DNA of 39,814 nucleotides from a virus, in IMG/VR virus record IMGVR_UViG_3300022752_000165, positions 1-39,814 of that record. One strand, written 5' to 3'. The position numbers were made by a program, and so were the translations under genes. The notes below the pieces were generated by a model. It did not search any database. It saw only the letters and a program-made list of their open reading frames with translations, and was not told the origin of the DNA. Shown here piece by piece: positions 6,607 to 15,223 of the stretch (its first letter is position 1; each line of letters starts with the position of its first letter).

Positions 6607-9148
6607 GATCAACTCCTAAGTTACGTTGGGCTTCGTTTTGAAGCCGAATGGCAGTCTCGAACTGCTCGGTGCGCAGCTTGTCGTCCTGTTGAGTCAAGCG
6701 TGCGGTTTCTATGCGCTCGCGGGTCAGGTTGTCCGCAGCGTTCAACGCCACGTCCAACTGGTCGCGAGTGGCGGCGCGTTCCTGCTCGGCGGTCAGGCGG
6801 GCCACGTCGAGCTGCCCCCGCTGTTGCATGTCCGCCCCTTTGAGCTGCATCTCCGCCTGATCGCGCTGGGCGCGGCGCTGGGTTTCGGCCAACGACGTTT
6901 CCCGCAGCACTTGCGCTTCGGGCGGCAACTGGGGTTGCGGGGTGAGCTTTTTCATCGCCTCGAGCAGCTGTTGAACCAGCGGCAGCACCTGCCCGAAGGC
7001 TTTTTCGGAGTCTAACTTGACGTGCTGCGACACGAGGGCGTAGGTCTTGTCGATTTCGGCGGTGAGCGCTTTGTCCTCGTACTCGTGCTCGGTCACGGGC
7101 TCGCCGCGCAGCTTAGTCACGTAACCTTGAGAACGGTTCAAGTACCAGAGGATCATGTGCTGCTTGATATGCTCTAGCGCTCTTGGCAGGTAAATGCTTG
7201 CCATGATTGGATTGCCCCCAAAAGCGGGGTTCAACGCAAAATCCAAGTGCGCCTGAATATGCGCCAAGTGATCTTGATGCATATAGGCGTAGCCGTTCTG
7301 CCCCAGCGCCATGGCGACGTTCTCATCCACGGCGGAAAGCTCGTTGGGCGAGGGCGTATTCTTGAGCAGCTCGTTGTAGGCGGGGATTTTCAGCTGTTTC
7401 AGCAGGCGCTCTTCAACGGCGCGGGCGTCATACAGGTCGGGGCGCTGGTCGGCACGCGCCATGACCGCCTGAATCTGCGCCATGCGCTGGGTTTCGCTGA
7501 AAATGTGCGGATCAGACACCGGCACCACGTCCGTATTGCGTTGAAAGTCCGCCTCCTCAATCTCGAGGTCCGCCACCACCTCGCCTTTACGCATGTCGCT
7601 CAGGTACCAACGGTTCAACCGCCCCAGAACCTTCAAAAGTCGGCCCTGCGCGTCGTGCAGCCGGGCGTGAATGGCGCTGAAAACCGCTGCCCCCTGCTCA
7701 ATGAGTGCCTGCGTGGTGCCGACGGGGGTTTGAGCGCTGACGTCGGCGATTTTCTCCTCCGCCGTCGTCACGACGCCCTTGGTGGCCTTGTCAAGCCAGC
7801 CTAGCAGCTCAAAAAGCACCTGCGACGGCGGGTTGAAAGGCATCGGCATGGCGATCTTTTTAATGTCATCAACGCCGGGCGCGGCCTCAATCTCAACGAC
7901 TTGCGTAATGTCGACCTGTTGGCTCTGGCCGCTGACCTTTGCACCCTTCAACTTGAGCATGGCGGGGGCGTTATTAATGTGCGCCGAGTCGAGCAGGGCT
8001 CTCAACGTACCCGTGAGGGCCGCGCTCAGGCCTCCAATGAGGTGCGGCAGGCCGATTGCGTAGGCGCCCCTCCAGGGAATGAACTTGTACTCAATGACCC
8101 AGTCCAATTTAGTCATCGTGTCGTCGCCGCTCTCCCAGTTGCGGTACAACCCCACCACTTCGGACTCGAGTTCGTCAATCATCATCACGTACGGGGCCAT
8201 CTCGCCCCCGCTGTCGCGGTCATCTTCAAGCTCAAGCCACGTGTAAACGTGATACACACGGCGCTCGCCGTCGGTGTTCTCGTCCCATTTGCGCCCCTCG
8301 ATCTTATTGTTGGCTTTTTCGGCCTTGGTTTCCTCGGGTTCCATTGACGCCCGCACCAGGTCAATGTCCCGGTACAGGCCGGAGGTGATGCGCCGTTTGA
8401 ATTCCCACTCCGTAATGTCGTGAATCTCGGTGGCTCGGGGCGCGGTGTAAAAGTTCGTGGCCGAAAAGGGGATGATCACCTTGTCGATCGGCAAAAACTC
8501 GGCGCAAGGGCGCTTTTTCTGCTCATCGTACCAGAGCTTCAAGTACTGCGACCCGCCCAGGGGCAGCTGCGTGAGGAGTTGCTCCTGCTCGTCGCGGAAC
8601 TCTTCAATCTGCTCGGTGAGTTGCCAGTTCATCCAGTCGCGCTTGCGCTCGGCGCGTTGGGTTTTTTCCTCATCATTAGTGCCGAGGATCTTGGTTTTGA
8701 CGGGGCCGTCAGGCGGGAACAACTCTTTTATGGCCCGGCTCGCAAAATCGACACAGGCCTCCGCCATCGCGGGGTGCACAACCTTACTCGCCCCCATGAA
8801 GTTAGCGCCGCCCGGCGCGTCCTTACCCATCCCGGTGCGCTTCAGGCCCTCTTCGTACTGCTTGTCGCGGTCCTCGCGGGCTTGCTTGTCCTTTTTGATG
8901 AGGTCAATGTACCGCATCGCCAACGTGCTCAGGTCGAGGGGGTCGATCACCTCCGCCAGGTTTTGATAAAAATCCTCGTCCTCGAGCGGGCCGTTATCCG
9001 GCTGCAGGTTCACGCGCACCGACCCATCGGGCAGCTCCTCCAACTCGGCGTCATCGCCCACGGTGAGCTCCTCTTCAAGCTCCACGGTGACGTCCCCGGT
9101 GGGTAGCTCGTCGTCCTCGAGCTGAGGTTGCGGAAATTCAATAGCCAT
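6587..9148 (-). CDS. Portal protein
   Basis: An 853-residue protein, large even for portal families of short-tailed phages. It has an acidic N-terminal stretch (DDELPTGDVTVELEEEL), a central body with typical portal segments (LWYDEQKKRPCAEFLPIDKVIIP; VIEYKFIPWRGAYAIGLPHLIGGLSAALTGTLRALLDSA; TTAEEKIADVSAQTPVG) and a long Gln/Arg/Glu-rich C-terminal coiled coil (about residues 700-845). The portal forms a dodecameric ring at one capsid vertex, with the terminase docking on it. The position next to terminase and head genes supports the call. The start at 9148 has no strong ribosome site seen, but the N-terminal charge is consistent. Confidence 0.85.
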   Translation of the reverse strand: MAIEFPQPQLEDDELPTGDVTVELEEELTVGDDAELEELPDGSVRVNLQPDNGPLEDEDFYQNLAEVIDPLDLSTLAMRYIDLIKKDKQAREDRDKQYEEGLKRTGMGKDAPGGANFMGASKVVHPAMAEACVDFASRAIKELFPPDGPVKTKILGTNDEEKTQRAERKRDWMNWQLTEQIEEFRDEQEQLLTQLPLGGSQYLKLWYDEQKKRPCAEFLPIDKVIIPFSATNFYTAPRATEIHDITEWEFKRRITSGLYRDIDLVRASMEPEETKAEKANNKIEGRKWDENTDGERRVYHVYTWLELEDDRDSGGEMAPYVMMIDELESEVVGLYRNWESGDDTMTKLDWVIEYKFIPWRGAYAIGLPHLIGGLSAALTGTLRALLDSAHINNAPAMLKLKGAKVSGQSQQVDITQVVEIEAAPGVDDIKKIAMPMPFNPPSQVLFELLGWLDKATKGVVTTAEEKIADVSAQTPVGTTQALIEQGAAVFSAIHARLHDAQGRLLKVLGRLNRWYLSDMRKGEVVADLEIEEADFQRNTDVVPVSDPHIFSETQRMAQIQAVMARADQRPDLYDARAVEERLLKQLKIPAYNELLKNTPSPNELSAVDENVAMALGQNGYAYMHQDHLAHIQAHLDFALNPAFGGNPIMASIYLPRALEHIKQHMILWYLNRSQGYVTKLRGEPVTEHEYEDKALTAEIDKTYALVSQHVKLDSEKAFGQVLPLVQQLLEAMKKLTPQPQLPPEAQVLRETSLAETQRRAQRDQAEMQLKGADMQQRGQLDVARLTAEQERAATRDQLDVALNAADNLTRERIETARLTQQDDKLRTEQFETAIRLQNEAQRNLGVDRGPTIQ

Positions 9149-9162
9149 GATGTTCTCGATTC

Positions 9163-12100
9163 CTATTTGCGATGACCCTTGAACAACAACTCATCAGCTA
9201 TCAAGGTGGGGTGCTTTTCGATTTTAACCTTCCCGCCCCGACGGTACGGTTGTGCCTCGTCAGGGGTGAGCCGAGCACGACCCGACTCGATGGCTTGACG
9301 GGCGTTGCGCTGTAGCTCGGCCTGAGTCGTGAAAGGCATCTCAGACCCTAGGGCGTTGTTGACGGTGTCCATCTCATAGCCCGCCGGAACTGGCCCCATC
9401 CCCAACGCCGACTTAATGTGCGCCATGGGGGCGTTGACCAGCTCGTACCCTTGCCCCAACCCCCGAGCCAACGACGGGTTGAGCTTCTGAGCGAGTATGC
9501 TCGAGGCAATGATATGCCGAGCGGCGTCGCGTTTGACTGCGTCCTTCGGGAACATCTCCCGTGAAACGGTCTGAGCGTAGATCTGAAGGTTGTCAAGCCG
9601 AGGGTCGGGCAGGCCACGCACTTCGGGTTCGTTGGGGTCGGCGGAGGCTTTGACTTTGCCGCCGCCTTTGTAACGGCGTTGGCGCACGGCGGTGTCTCGG
9701 ATGAGGTCCTTCATGACGTCGGGGTCTGAGGCGTAGATGCGGTCAACCTGATTCAACATTACCGGACGCCCGGTCGCAAAGCTACCCTCTTCAAAGGAGC
9801 GCTGCCACGGCACGTTGAGCCCCACGTCCTCATCGGGCAGGAGGCGGTTGCCCCGCCGCAGCTGCGCACGCAGGATGGGCAGTTGCGCGGCTAGCTCGGG
9901 GTCGTGCCCCAACATCTCGAGCAGGTCTTCGCGCTTGGCGAGGGCCAGCTGCGGGTCGGAGTAGAAATACGCCCCACCCACGTGCGCCGGTGCGTAGCCC
10001 TGAATGTTGCCCGCGCCAACGTCACGATTGGTCAGTGCGCCGGTTTTCAAAATGCCCGGTGTGTCCTGCGTAATGTGCCAGCCCGTCACCTCCGGCCCGG
10101 CGGGTCGGCCAATGTTTACGTTGAGGTTGGCTTTGCCGAGCTCCTCGAGCCGGCGCACCTTGCGTATTTCGCGGTCGATCACCTCGCCGAGGGACTTTGC
10201 GGACTTCGCGCCCTTCACCACCCCCGCCACCGGGGGAAACGCCCCGAGCGCCTGCGCCAGTCGGAACAGCTCGCTGGGGTTGGTGGGTTCGGCGGGTTTC
10301 TCACCCATGAACCCCCGCACCACGTCTCCTAGCACTCCGGTTGAACCTTGCCCGTAGCCGGGCAGGTCCGACGCCTTGCGCCGGGACTCGATGGGCGGTC
10401 GGCCGCCGTCTTTCAGCTCGACTGCGCCGCCAGCTTTCATGCCCTCTTCAAACTTAGGTCGGAGAAGTTCTTCAAGATTCGAGGAGGATAGATATTCTCC
10501 GTAACGCTCGCGGGCTTGCTTTACAAGTTCTGGGTGTAATTGAAGATCTTGCAACCGCTGTAACCCCGTGTTCTTCAAGTCACCTACCCTACTCCAATTG
10601 CCGCTGCGCACAAAATCCTGAACAAAGGGCAAGTATTCTTCCTTTGGAGCCTTATTGCCTTTGCCTTTAATCTGAACAATTTCATCTTCAAACTGCCCTA
10701 ACTCTGGCAAAAATGTTTTTGGATCAAATCGCATGAGAGGGTCAAGAACATTACGTCTTTCATAATCAGCACGAATCTCAGGCGGCAATTGATTAGCCGT
10801 TAACAACTGGTCAGTATCTTCTCTACGCGGGGTTACCTCAATCGTCACATGCGGCTCACCCTTCTTGTCGCGCAGGCTGTAAATGCGGCTGTTTCCCTCT
10901 ATAACATCTGGGCAGTAGCCACCGACGCAATGCCCCATGACTTCGCCTTCATATTTGAGGGCGTCTTCAAGTGAGACGTAATGCTTGTGCTCGGTGTAAG
11001 CCTTGGCGGCTTTCTCGGGTGTGTCAAACAGCACGCGCCCGGTCTTAGGGTCTTTCCAGGATAGTTTCTGCCCCGGCTCAAGAATTGAGTACTTGCCGGC
11101 GTTTTGAATCAGCATGCTGCTCACGTCGACGGGCTCTGTGGGGGCTTTCAACTCCACCCAACGCAGGCCTTTTTGATTAGGCTCTGCGGTTCCCGGAACA
11201 GTTTCGTATGTTTTGTGCTCAAACGTGCCGGGGTTACGCGCTCTCAGGGCATCGGCCTCGGCTTTCTGCGCCGCCCGCCACTCGTTGATCTTTGCGACCC
11301 GCTCGACGGCCTGCGGCACCGTGACCTTTTCAAGCTGCTGCGGGGTCAGCCGCAACGACGCCGGCAGCCCCGAGTTGGGGTTCATGGCGTTGGTCAACTC
11401 GTCGATGATGTGCGGGAAGCCAAGCCCGGACATATCTGCGTTCAGATTCATGCCGTACACGGGCGTATCAGGCGACACTTTCTCAAGCCAAGGATTTCTT
11501 TCTAACTCACTTTTGATCGGCAAAAACACTTCGGCTTTATCAGGCTGTATGCTTACGTCAGCAAGAGACTCCCAGTCCCTGGCGAGATTTGACTTGCCTA
11601 AGCCTTCTGTTGGATAACCGCTAGCCTCTCGGCTTTCACGCAGTGTTCGACTCTCTTTTTCAAACCCATATGGATTTGGGGTATAAAAAGGCGGCTCAAA
11701 GTGCAGCGTGCCACGCTCAGCAAGCGCCCGGACGGGGTCCTCAGGCGTTGCCATTTCGTTCTTGACATACTTGGTGAGCTTGGTGTCAATCCACTTGTTA
11801 AGTGCAGTTGATCGCTCCGCAAGCGGCAAGCGTTGCATTAACTGCGTGTAAACCTCGCCCTTCTGTGGCTTCTCAAGTTCGGATCGGATAAATGCAAGTT
11901 CTTGCTCAGGGTTTTGATGGCGTTTCAACGACCCAAGAGTTTTCTCAGCCGAAAACGAGCCAGCGAGCCAGTTGCCGCCCTTGGGCTTGATGACACCCGC
12001 TCCCAGTGCGCCGAGACCCGTAACCACATCAGGCAAAGCAGAAGCTACCTTGCCTGGCACTGCTGCCAGCCCCACGGCGGGCATGTTGGCGAGGGCCTGC

Positions 12101-12291
12101 CCGGTGCGGTAGCCTTCGCCACCAGGAATGATGGCTTCTGCTCCAAGCAATCCACGACCCACATCGCCCATCTCCTGAAAGGCTCGCATGCCCGGCCCCT
12201 CGCCGTAGCCCTTGAGCTGGGAGGCCCGGCGGCGTCGAGCGCGGAGCTCCTCGAGTTCCTCGGGGCTGGGGGGTAGTAGGCTAGGCGGCAT
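9163..12291 (-). CDS. Large multidomain virion-associated protein with PcfJ-like and ADP-ribosyltransferase-like segments
   Basis: A 1042-residue protein between terL and the portal. Four parts are visible. (1) Residues 1-615 contain MGHCVGGYCPDVIEGNSRIY (residues 452-471) followed by SLRDKKGEPHVTIEV, the core signature of PcfJ-like proteins. (2) A linker at about 618-645 has AGGAVELKDGG and then RRKASDLPGYG, which repeats the N-terminal RRRRASQLKGYG. (3) About 735-880 begins TGWHITQDTPGILKTGAL with GGAYFYSDPQLALAKR, which looks like an ADP-ribosyltransferase-type fold, a tentative match. (4) The C-terminus (895-1042) has a DAARHIIASSILAQK region resembling a family found in exported phage proteins. 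GG(K/A)V motifs sit at the module borders. A packaged and injected protein is the likeliest role. Its 3' end follows terL by an 11-bp overlap. Confidence 0.7.
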   Translation of the reverse strand: MPPSLLPPSPEELEELRARRRRASQLKGYGEGPGMRAFQEMGDVGRGLLGAEAIIPGGEGYRTGQALANMPAVGLAAVPGKVASALPDVVTGLGALGAGVIKPKGGNWLAGSFSAEKTLGSLKRHQNPEQELAFIRSELEKPQKGEVYTQLMQRLPLAERSTALNKWIDTKLTKYVKNEMATPEDPVRALAERGTLHFEPPFYTPNPYGFEKESRTLRESREASGYPTEGLGKSNLARDWESLADVSIQPDKAEVFLPIKSELERNPWLEKVSPDTPVYGMNLNADMSGLGFPHIIDELTNAMNPNSGLPASLRLTPQQLEKVTVPQAVERVAKINEWRAAQKAEADALRARNPGTFEHKTYETVPGTAEPNQKGLRWVELKAPTEPVDVSSMLIQNAGKYSILEPGQKLSWKDPKTGRVLFDTPEKAAKAYTEHKHYVSLEDALKYEGEVMGHCVGGYCPDVIEGNSRIYSLRDKKGEPHVTIEVTPRREDTDQLLTANQLPPEIRADYERRNVLDPLMRFDPKTFLPELGQFEDEIVQIKGKGNKAPKEEYLPFVQDFVRSGNWSRVGDLKNTGLQRLQDLQLHPELVKQARERYGEYLSSSNLEELLRPKFEEGMKAGGAVELKDGGRPPIESRRKASDLPGYGQGSTGVLGDVVRGFMGEKPAEPTNPSELFRLAQALGAFPPVAGVVKGAKSAKSLGEVIDREIRKVRRLEELGKANLNVNIGRPAGPEVTGWHITQDTPGILKTGALTNRDVGAGNIQGYAPAHVGGAYFYSDPQLALAKREDLLEMLGHDPELAAQLPILRAQLRRGNRLLPDEDVGLNVPWQRSFEEGSFATGRPVMLNQVDRIYASDPDVMKDLIRDTAVRQRRYKGGGKVKASADPNEPEVRGLPDPRLDNLQIYAQTVSREMFPKDAVKRDAARHIIASSILAQKLNPSLARGLGQGYELVNAPMAHIKSALGMGPVPAGYEMDTVNNALGSEMPFTTQAELQRNARQAIESGRARLTPDEAQPYRRGGKVKIEKHPTLIADELLFKGHRK

Positions 12292-13741
12292 AGGGGTTCA
12301 CCTTGGGTCCGGTGTAGTCGTCCGAGTCATTGAGGGCGTCAATGTAGTCCTCGGGGTCGTAGTCGTCGCGGGGAGCGGGGTCAATGTTCAGCCACCCGGC
12401 ATCGCGCAGGTAACGGAGCGCCTGCGAGAAGGCGTCACAGAAGTCATCGTGCGTGGCGTTGGGGAAGCTGCATATCTGCGTGACCATAGCCTCCGCCCAG
12501 TCGCGCACGTAGCCGGCCCGCACCGAGGACTCCGGGACGTAAACTCGGCCGGCCTTGACAATGTTGGCGACGATGCTCAGGCGCTGCACCTTGTCGGCCC
12601 GACCGGGGTTGTAACCGCGCACCGGAACCCGCGCCCGCTGCAGGTCCTGAATCAGCGGGATGCCGGCAGCCTTGTCTTCAACCAGCACCAAGTCCACCCG
12701 GCGGGCCTCGCGCCCCTCGCCGAAGATGATATCGTACTCGTCCGTGACTTTGCTCTTCAGGTCAGGGTACTGCAGGTGATCCTGCCAAGCGTCAATCACC
12801 AACACGCACATACTGCCGTCCTGGGGCTTGAACACTCCGAACGTAATCGACGCGGTGGGGTCGTTCTGCGTCTTCTCCGTATGCGCGCAGTCGTACGACT
12901 GGATGATGAACTCAAGCCGAGGCAACGGACGGTCCGCCGCCCACAGTTTGAACCAGTCGCGCTTGACGATGCCGCCCTCCTCGACATCAATAATTTCTGC
13001 GTGGATTTCCTGCCGCCCCAGGTTGGTACCCTCGTAGCTGAGGATCTGCGCCTTGAAGTTGTCGCTCAGGTTATCAAGGTTGGTGTACGTGCTGGCGGTA
13101 GTGAGCGCGACGTCCGCGCCCTCGCGGCCTATCAGGTCAACGATGAGGTCGCGGGGTTTGGGGGTGGTCGTGATGAGCAGGCGGCTCTTCATGTTCGGGA
13201 GCTTCAGGCGCACCCCGAACTGAATCTGATCCCATGCCTCTTGCAAGTACTCCCACGCGGCCAACTCGTCGCACCAGCCGCCGTGGAACTGCGGCCCCCT
13301 AAATCTCTCGGGCTCCGAGGCCGGGATGCCCTTGATCAGGCTGCCATTGATCAAGCGCAGTTCATGCAGGGCCTTGTTGTAGTCCTCCACCAGCGGGGAA
13401 GGGATCACGGTGAGCAGGCCCGAGTCTCCCTCAAAGCACGTACCCCTCACATCGGCCGAGGTCGGCGCAGCGACCAGCCATCGAGTGCTCGGGTAGCTCC
13501 ACGCCCACCAGCCGACCTGCTCGGCGGCGGTGCGGGTCTTGCCCGCTCCGCGTCCGGCCAACATCAACCACACCGACCACCAATCCCCCGGCGGGGGCTT
13601 CTGATGATCGTGCGCCACACTCAACCACAACGCCCGCCATGCCCACGCGACCTGCTGATCGGGGGTGAGCTGCGTGAACTGCTCGCGCAACGCCGGGTCG
13701 CGCAGCAACCCCGCTAAAACGCCGGCTTCACTCGCCCCCAT
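12281..13741 (-). CDS. terL: Terminase large subunit (ATPase/nuclease)
   Basis: A 486-residue protein that pumps DNA into the prohead and cuts the concatemer. Walker A is GRGAGKT at residues 63-69. Walker B is HGGWCDELA with D158 and E159, and the coupling segment is LLITTTPKP near residue 190. The C-terminal RNase H-like nuclease is marked by acidic residues in IQSYDCAHTEK, VLVEDKAAG and THDDFCDAF. Length is normal for the family. The start at 13741 overlaps the end of terS by 14 bp, a normal terS-terL arrangement. The protein acts at the portal vertex. Confidence 0.93.
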   Translation of the reverse strand: MGASEAGVLAGLLRDPALREQFTQLTPDQQVAWAWRALWLSVAHDHQKPPPGDWWSVWLMLAGRGAGKTRTAAEQVGWWAWSYPSTRWLVAAPTSADVRGTCFEGDSGLLTVIPSPLVEDYNKALHELRLINGSLIKGIPASEPERFRGPQFHGGWCDELAAWEYLQEAWDQIQFGVRLKLPNMKSRLLITTTPKPRDLIVDLIGREGADVALTTASTYTNLDNLSDNFKAQILSYEGTNLGRQEIHAEIIDVEEGGIVKRDWFKLWAADRPLPRLEFIIQSYDCAHTEKTQNDPTASITFGVFKPQDGSMCVLVIDAWQDHLQYPDLKSKVTDEYDIIFGEGREARRVDLVLVEDKAAGIPLIQDLQRARVPVRGYNPGRADKVQRLSIVANIVKAGRVYVPESSVRAGYVRDWAEAMVTQICSFPNATHDDFCDAFSQALRYLRDAGWLNIDPAPRDDYDPEDYIDALNDSDDYTGPKVNPYAA

Positions 13742-14336
13742 CGCCCCGGCGCTTCAGCTCAAGGTTGTTCAGGATCTGGTCAAACACCGCGCTCACCTCA
13801 ACCTTGACTGCGCCATCCTCGGGGCCGACGTGCTGCTGCGTCAGACGCTCGCCGTACACTTTGGGCAGCATCTTGCTCAGCTTCCACTTGAGCGTATCAA
13901 CCTGAAGGCGCTTGCTCGCGATGACGTCGCTGCTCAACGGTACCAGCACCCGCCGCACGCGCTGCTCCCCGTGCTCATCGAGCAGCGGGTGGCCGTCGGC
14001 GTCTACCTCGGGCACGAGCGTGTACGTGTGTGTTTCAGCCGCCAGCTGGTCGATCTTATCACCGAGCAGCAGGTAGCCGGTTTCCCGCGCCTGTGCGTAT
14101 TGCAGACCCACCCCGGAGGGATCTTTCTTCGCCCAGCTCAAGACGGCATCCGCCGTCGGGGCTCCCGCCCCCAGCGCCGCGCACGCCTCATACAGGCTAT
14201 CCCCCAGCGCCAGCCGCTCACACACCCTCGGCATCCACACCGCCGGGTCGTGCCGGTGACGTCGTGTCAAACCCGGTCCCACCGGCTCTTTGAGCGGGGT
14301 GCGATGCGGGCGGTAGGTTTTCTTTTCATCAGCCAT
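13728..14336 (-). CDS. terS: Terminase small subunit
   Basis: About 202 residues when started at ATG 14336. The frame could open further upstream (14345 or 14366) within the preceding gene. The N-terminal third contains a helix-turn-helix-like stretch (MPRVCERLALGDSLYEACAALG then APTADAVLSWAKKDP), typical for terS DNA recognition. The remainder includes an oligomerisation-type helix and VDTLKWKLSKMLPKVYGERLTQ, which I associate with small terminase proteins. It lies directly before terL. A promoter (14344-14373) has its -10 ending 8 bp before ATG 14336, so this start would give a nearly leaderless message. Confidence 0.82.
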   Translation of the reverse strand: MADEKKTYRPHRTPLKEPVGPGLTRRHRHDPAVWMPRVCERLALGDSLYEACAALGAGAPTADAVLSWAKKDPSGVGLQYAQARETGYLLLGDKIDQLAAETHTYTLVPEVDADGHPLLDEHGEQRVRRVLVPLSSDVIASKRLQVDTLKWKLSKMLPKVYGERLTQQHVGPEDGAVKVEVSAVFDQILNNLELKRRGDGGE

Positions 14337-14343
14337 GCGCGGC

Positions 14344-14373
14344 ATTATAACCCCACTCCGCCGCAAAAGGCAA
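14344..14373 (-). promoter_or_regulatory. Sigma70-type promoter at terS
   Basis: On the minus strand TTGCCT (14368-14373), an 18-bp spacer and TATAAT (14344-14349). The -10 ends 8 bp before the terS ATG at 14336, so the transcript would be leaderless or nearly so. Confidence 0.55.
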
Positions 14374-14896
14374 GCCCCTCCGCCGGAAACACCCCCGTCG
14401 CACGCCGACCCCGTGGTTGAGGGAGTTTCTCAAGCCTGAGGCGACCTTCGGCAATCAACCGTTTGAGCAGCGCCTCCTTGCGTGCCTGAGACCCACCAGG
14501 CGAACCCTCCGCCCGAGTGACACGAGGGTAATGACTCGGCCCCCGCCCCGGATCCCGCTCAACCTCCCCCATCAACCACCCCATCAGCCTCTCATCGCTG
14601 AGTTCTGGCTCTTCGCCCTCCGTCGCTACTGCGGGCGCACCCCCCGCTGTCAAGTACACCCCGCGCACGTTCCAACGTCCCCGACTGTCCGGACCGAATG
14701 CGATCAATCCCTGAGCAATCAACCCCTCAAACGCCGCATACTTATCATCGGTCAGACCCCTCAACCCGCCTTTATCCAAGGGCCGGTGCAGGTACTCGGT
14801 CTTGGGTCGTCCGGGCTCGCGCCCGATCATTTCAAGCAGCTCCCCGGGCAGCATCCCCCTCCGCTCATCGCACCATTCCTGCGTCACCTTAGCCAT
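14345..14896 (-). CDS. Hypothetical protein upstream of terS
   Basis: A 183-residue basic, Gly/Pro/Arg-rich protein. It has GLTDDKYAAFEGLIAQGLIAFG and later KEALLKRLIAEGRLRLEKL, two helix-turn-strand segments that look like winged-helix DNA-binding units. No enzymatic motif was recognised. It begins after the repeat-rich non-coding region (14897-15274), with GGGAGG six bases upstream of ATG 14896. A TATAAT (14933-14938) lies about 37 bp upstream. The winged-helix look and the place next to the repeats make it a candidate for a protein that binds them, but this is inference. Confidence 0.65.
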   Translation of the reverse strand: MAKVTQEWCDERRGMLPGELLEMIGREPGRPKTEYLHRPLDKGGLRGLTDDKYAAFEGLIAQGLIAFGPDSRGRWNVRGVYLTAGGAPAVATEGEEPELSDERLMGWLMGEVERDPGRGPSHYPRVTRAEGSPGGSQARKEALLKRLIAEGRLRLEKLPQPRGRRATGVFPAEGLAFCGGVGL

Positions 14897-14932
14897 CGCT
14901 CACCTCCCTGCTCACACGGTTACAAAACCCGC

Positions 14933-14938
14933 ATTATA
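14933..14938 (-). promoter_or_regulatory. Perfect TATAAT in GCTATAATGCGGG, upstream of the terS-preceding gene
   Basis: The 13-mer (14928-14940) is identical to the one around the scaffold-gene promoter (5042-5054). No good -35 is seen at 17-18 bp, so activation by a phage protein bound to the adjacent repeats is possible. Confidence 0.4.
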
Positions 14939-15004
14939 GCTCACAATCGTTTGCCACGCTTCCTGAGCAGCCGCAACCGCACTTTTAACCAGCCTCAAAA
15001 CCCC

Positions 15005-15057
15005 CCAGCTAACGTTCGTTCGCCTCCACTTCGTGGAGGTAGCTGGCCGAACGAACG
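15005..15057. repeat. Interleaved inverted repeats (pseudoknot-capable)
   Basis: Three arms in order: CCAGCTA (15005-15011), CGTTCGTTCG (15013-15022) and CCTCCAC (15023-15029), then GTGGAGG (15033-15039), TAGCTGG (15040-15046) and CGAACGAACG (15048-15057). The first and second pairs cross, so both cannot nest in one simple hairpin. Confidence 0.75.
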
Positions 15058-15114
15058 ATCACTTTCCCAATCGTTTACACCCACTCCGTTCGCCCCTCGC
15101 TCTGATCGGCTCCG

Positions 15115-15140
15115 TGTGGGGCAACGTAGTTGGCCCCCAC
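15115..15140. repeat. Bulged inverted repeat
   Basis: GTGGGGCAAC, a 3-base loop and GTTGGCCCCCAC form a stem with a two-base bulge inside the repeat region. Possible structured element next to the iterons. Confidence 0.45.
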
Positions 15141-15174
15141 TCCGGCGATCGAGCAACACAGTTTGCGCTCCGAA

Positions 15175-15223
15175 CCAATCGTTCGGTTGGCGTAATCGTT
15201 CGAACGATCAACCGAACGATTAC
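15175..15223. repeat. Cluster of ATCGTTCG repeats with a 14-bp perfect palindrome
   Basis: ATCGTTCG occurs forward at 15178 and 15195 and reversed at 15201 and 15213. ATCGTTCGAACGAT (15195-15208) is a perfect palindrome. GTAATCGTTCG (15192-15202) pairs with CGAACGATTAC (15213-15223), and ATCGTTCGGTTG (15178-15189) with CAACCGAACGAT (15209-15220). Confidence 0.8.

Noticed and set aside
12212-13717. Long plus-strand reading frame (about 500 codons) opposite terL
   Set aside because: It is antisense to a certain gene in GC-rich sequence, where such mirror frames are common. It has no ribosome site and no recognisable family.
14940-14952. ATTGTGAGC resembling a lac-operator half-site
   Set aside because: A short chance match. 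The segment is better explained as part of the AATCGTTTG repeat family.
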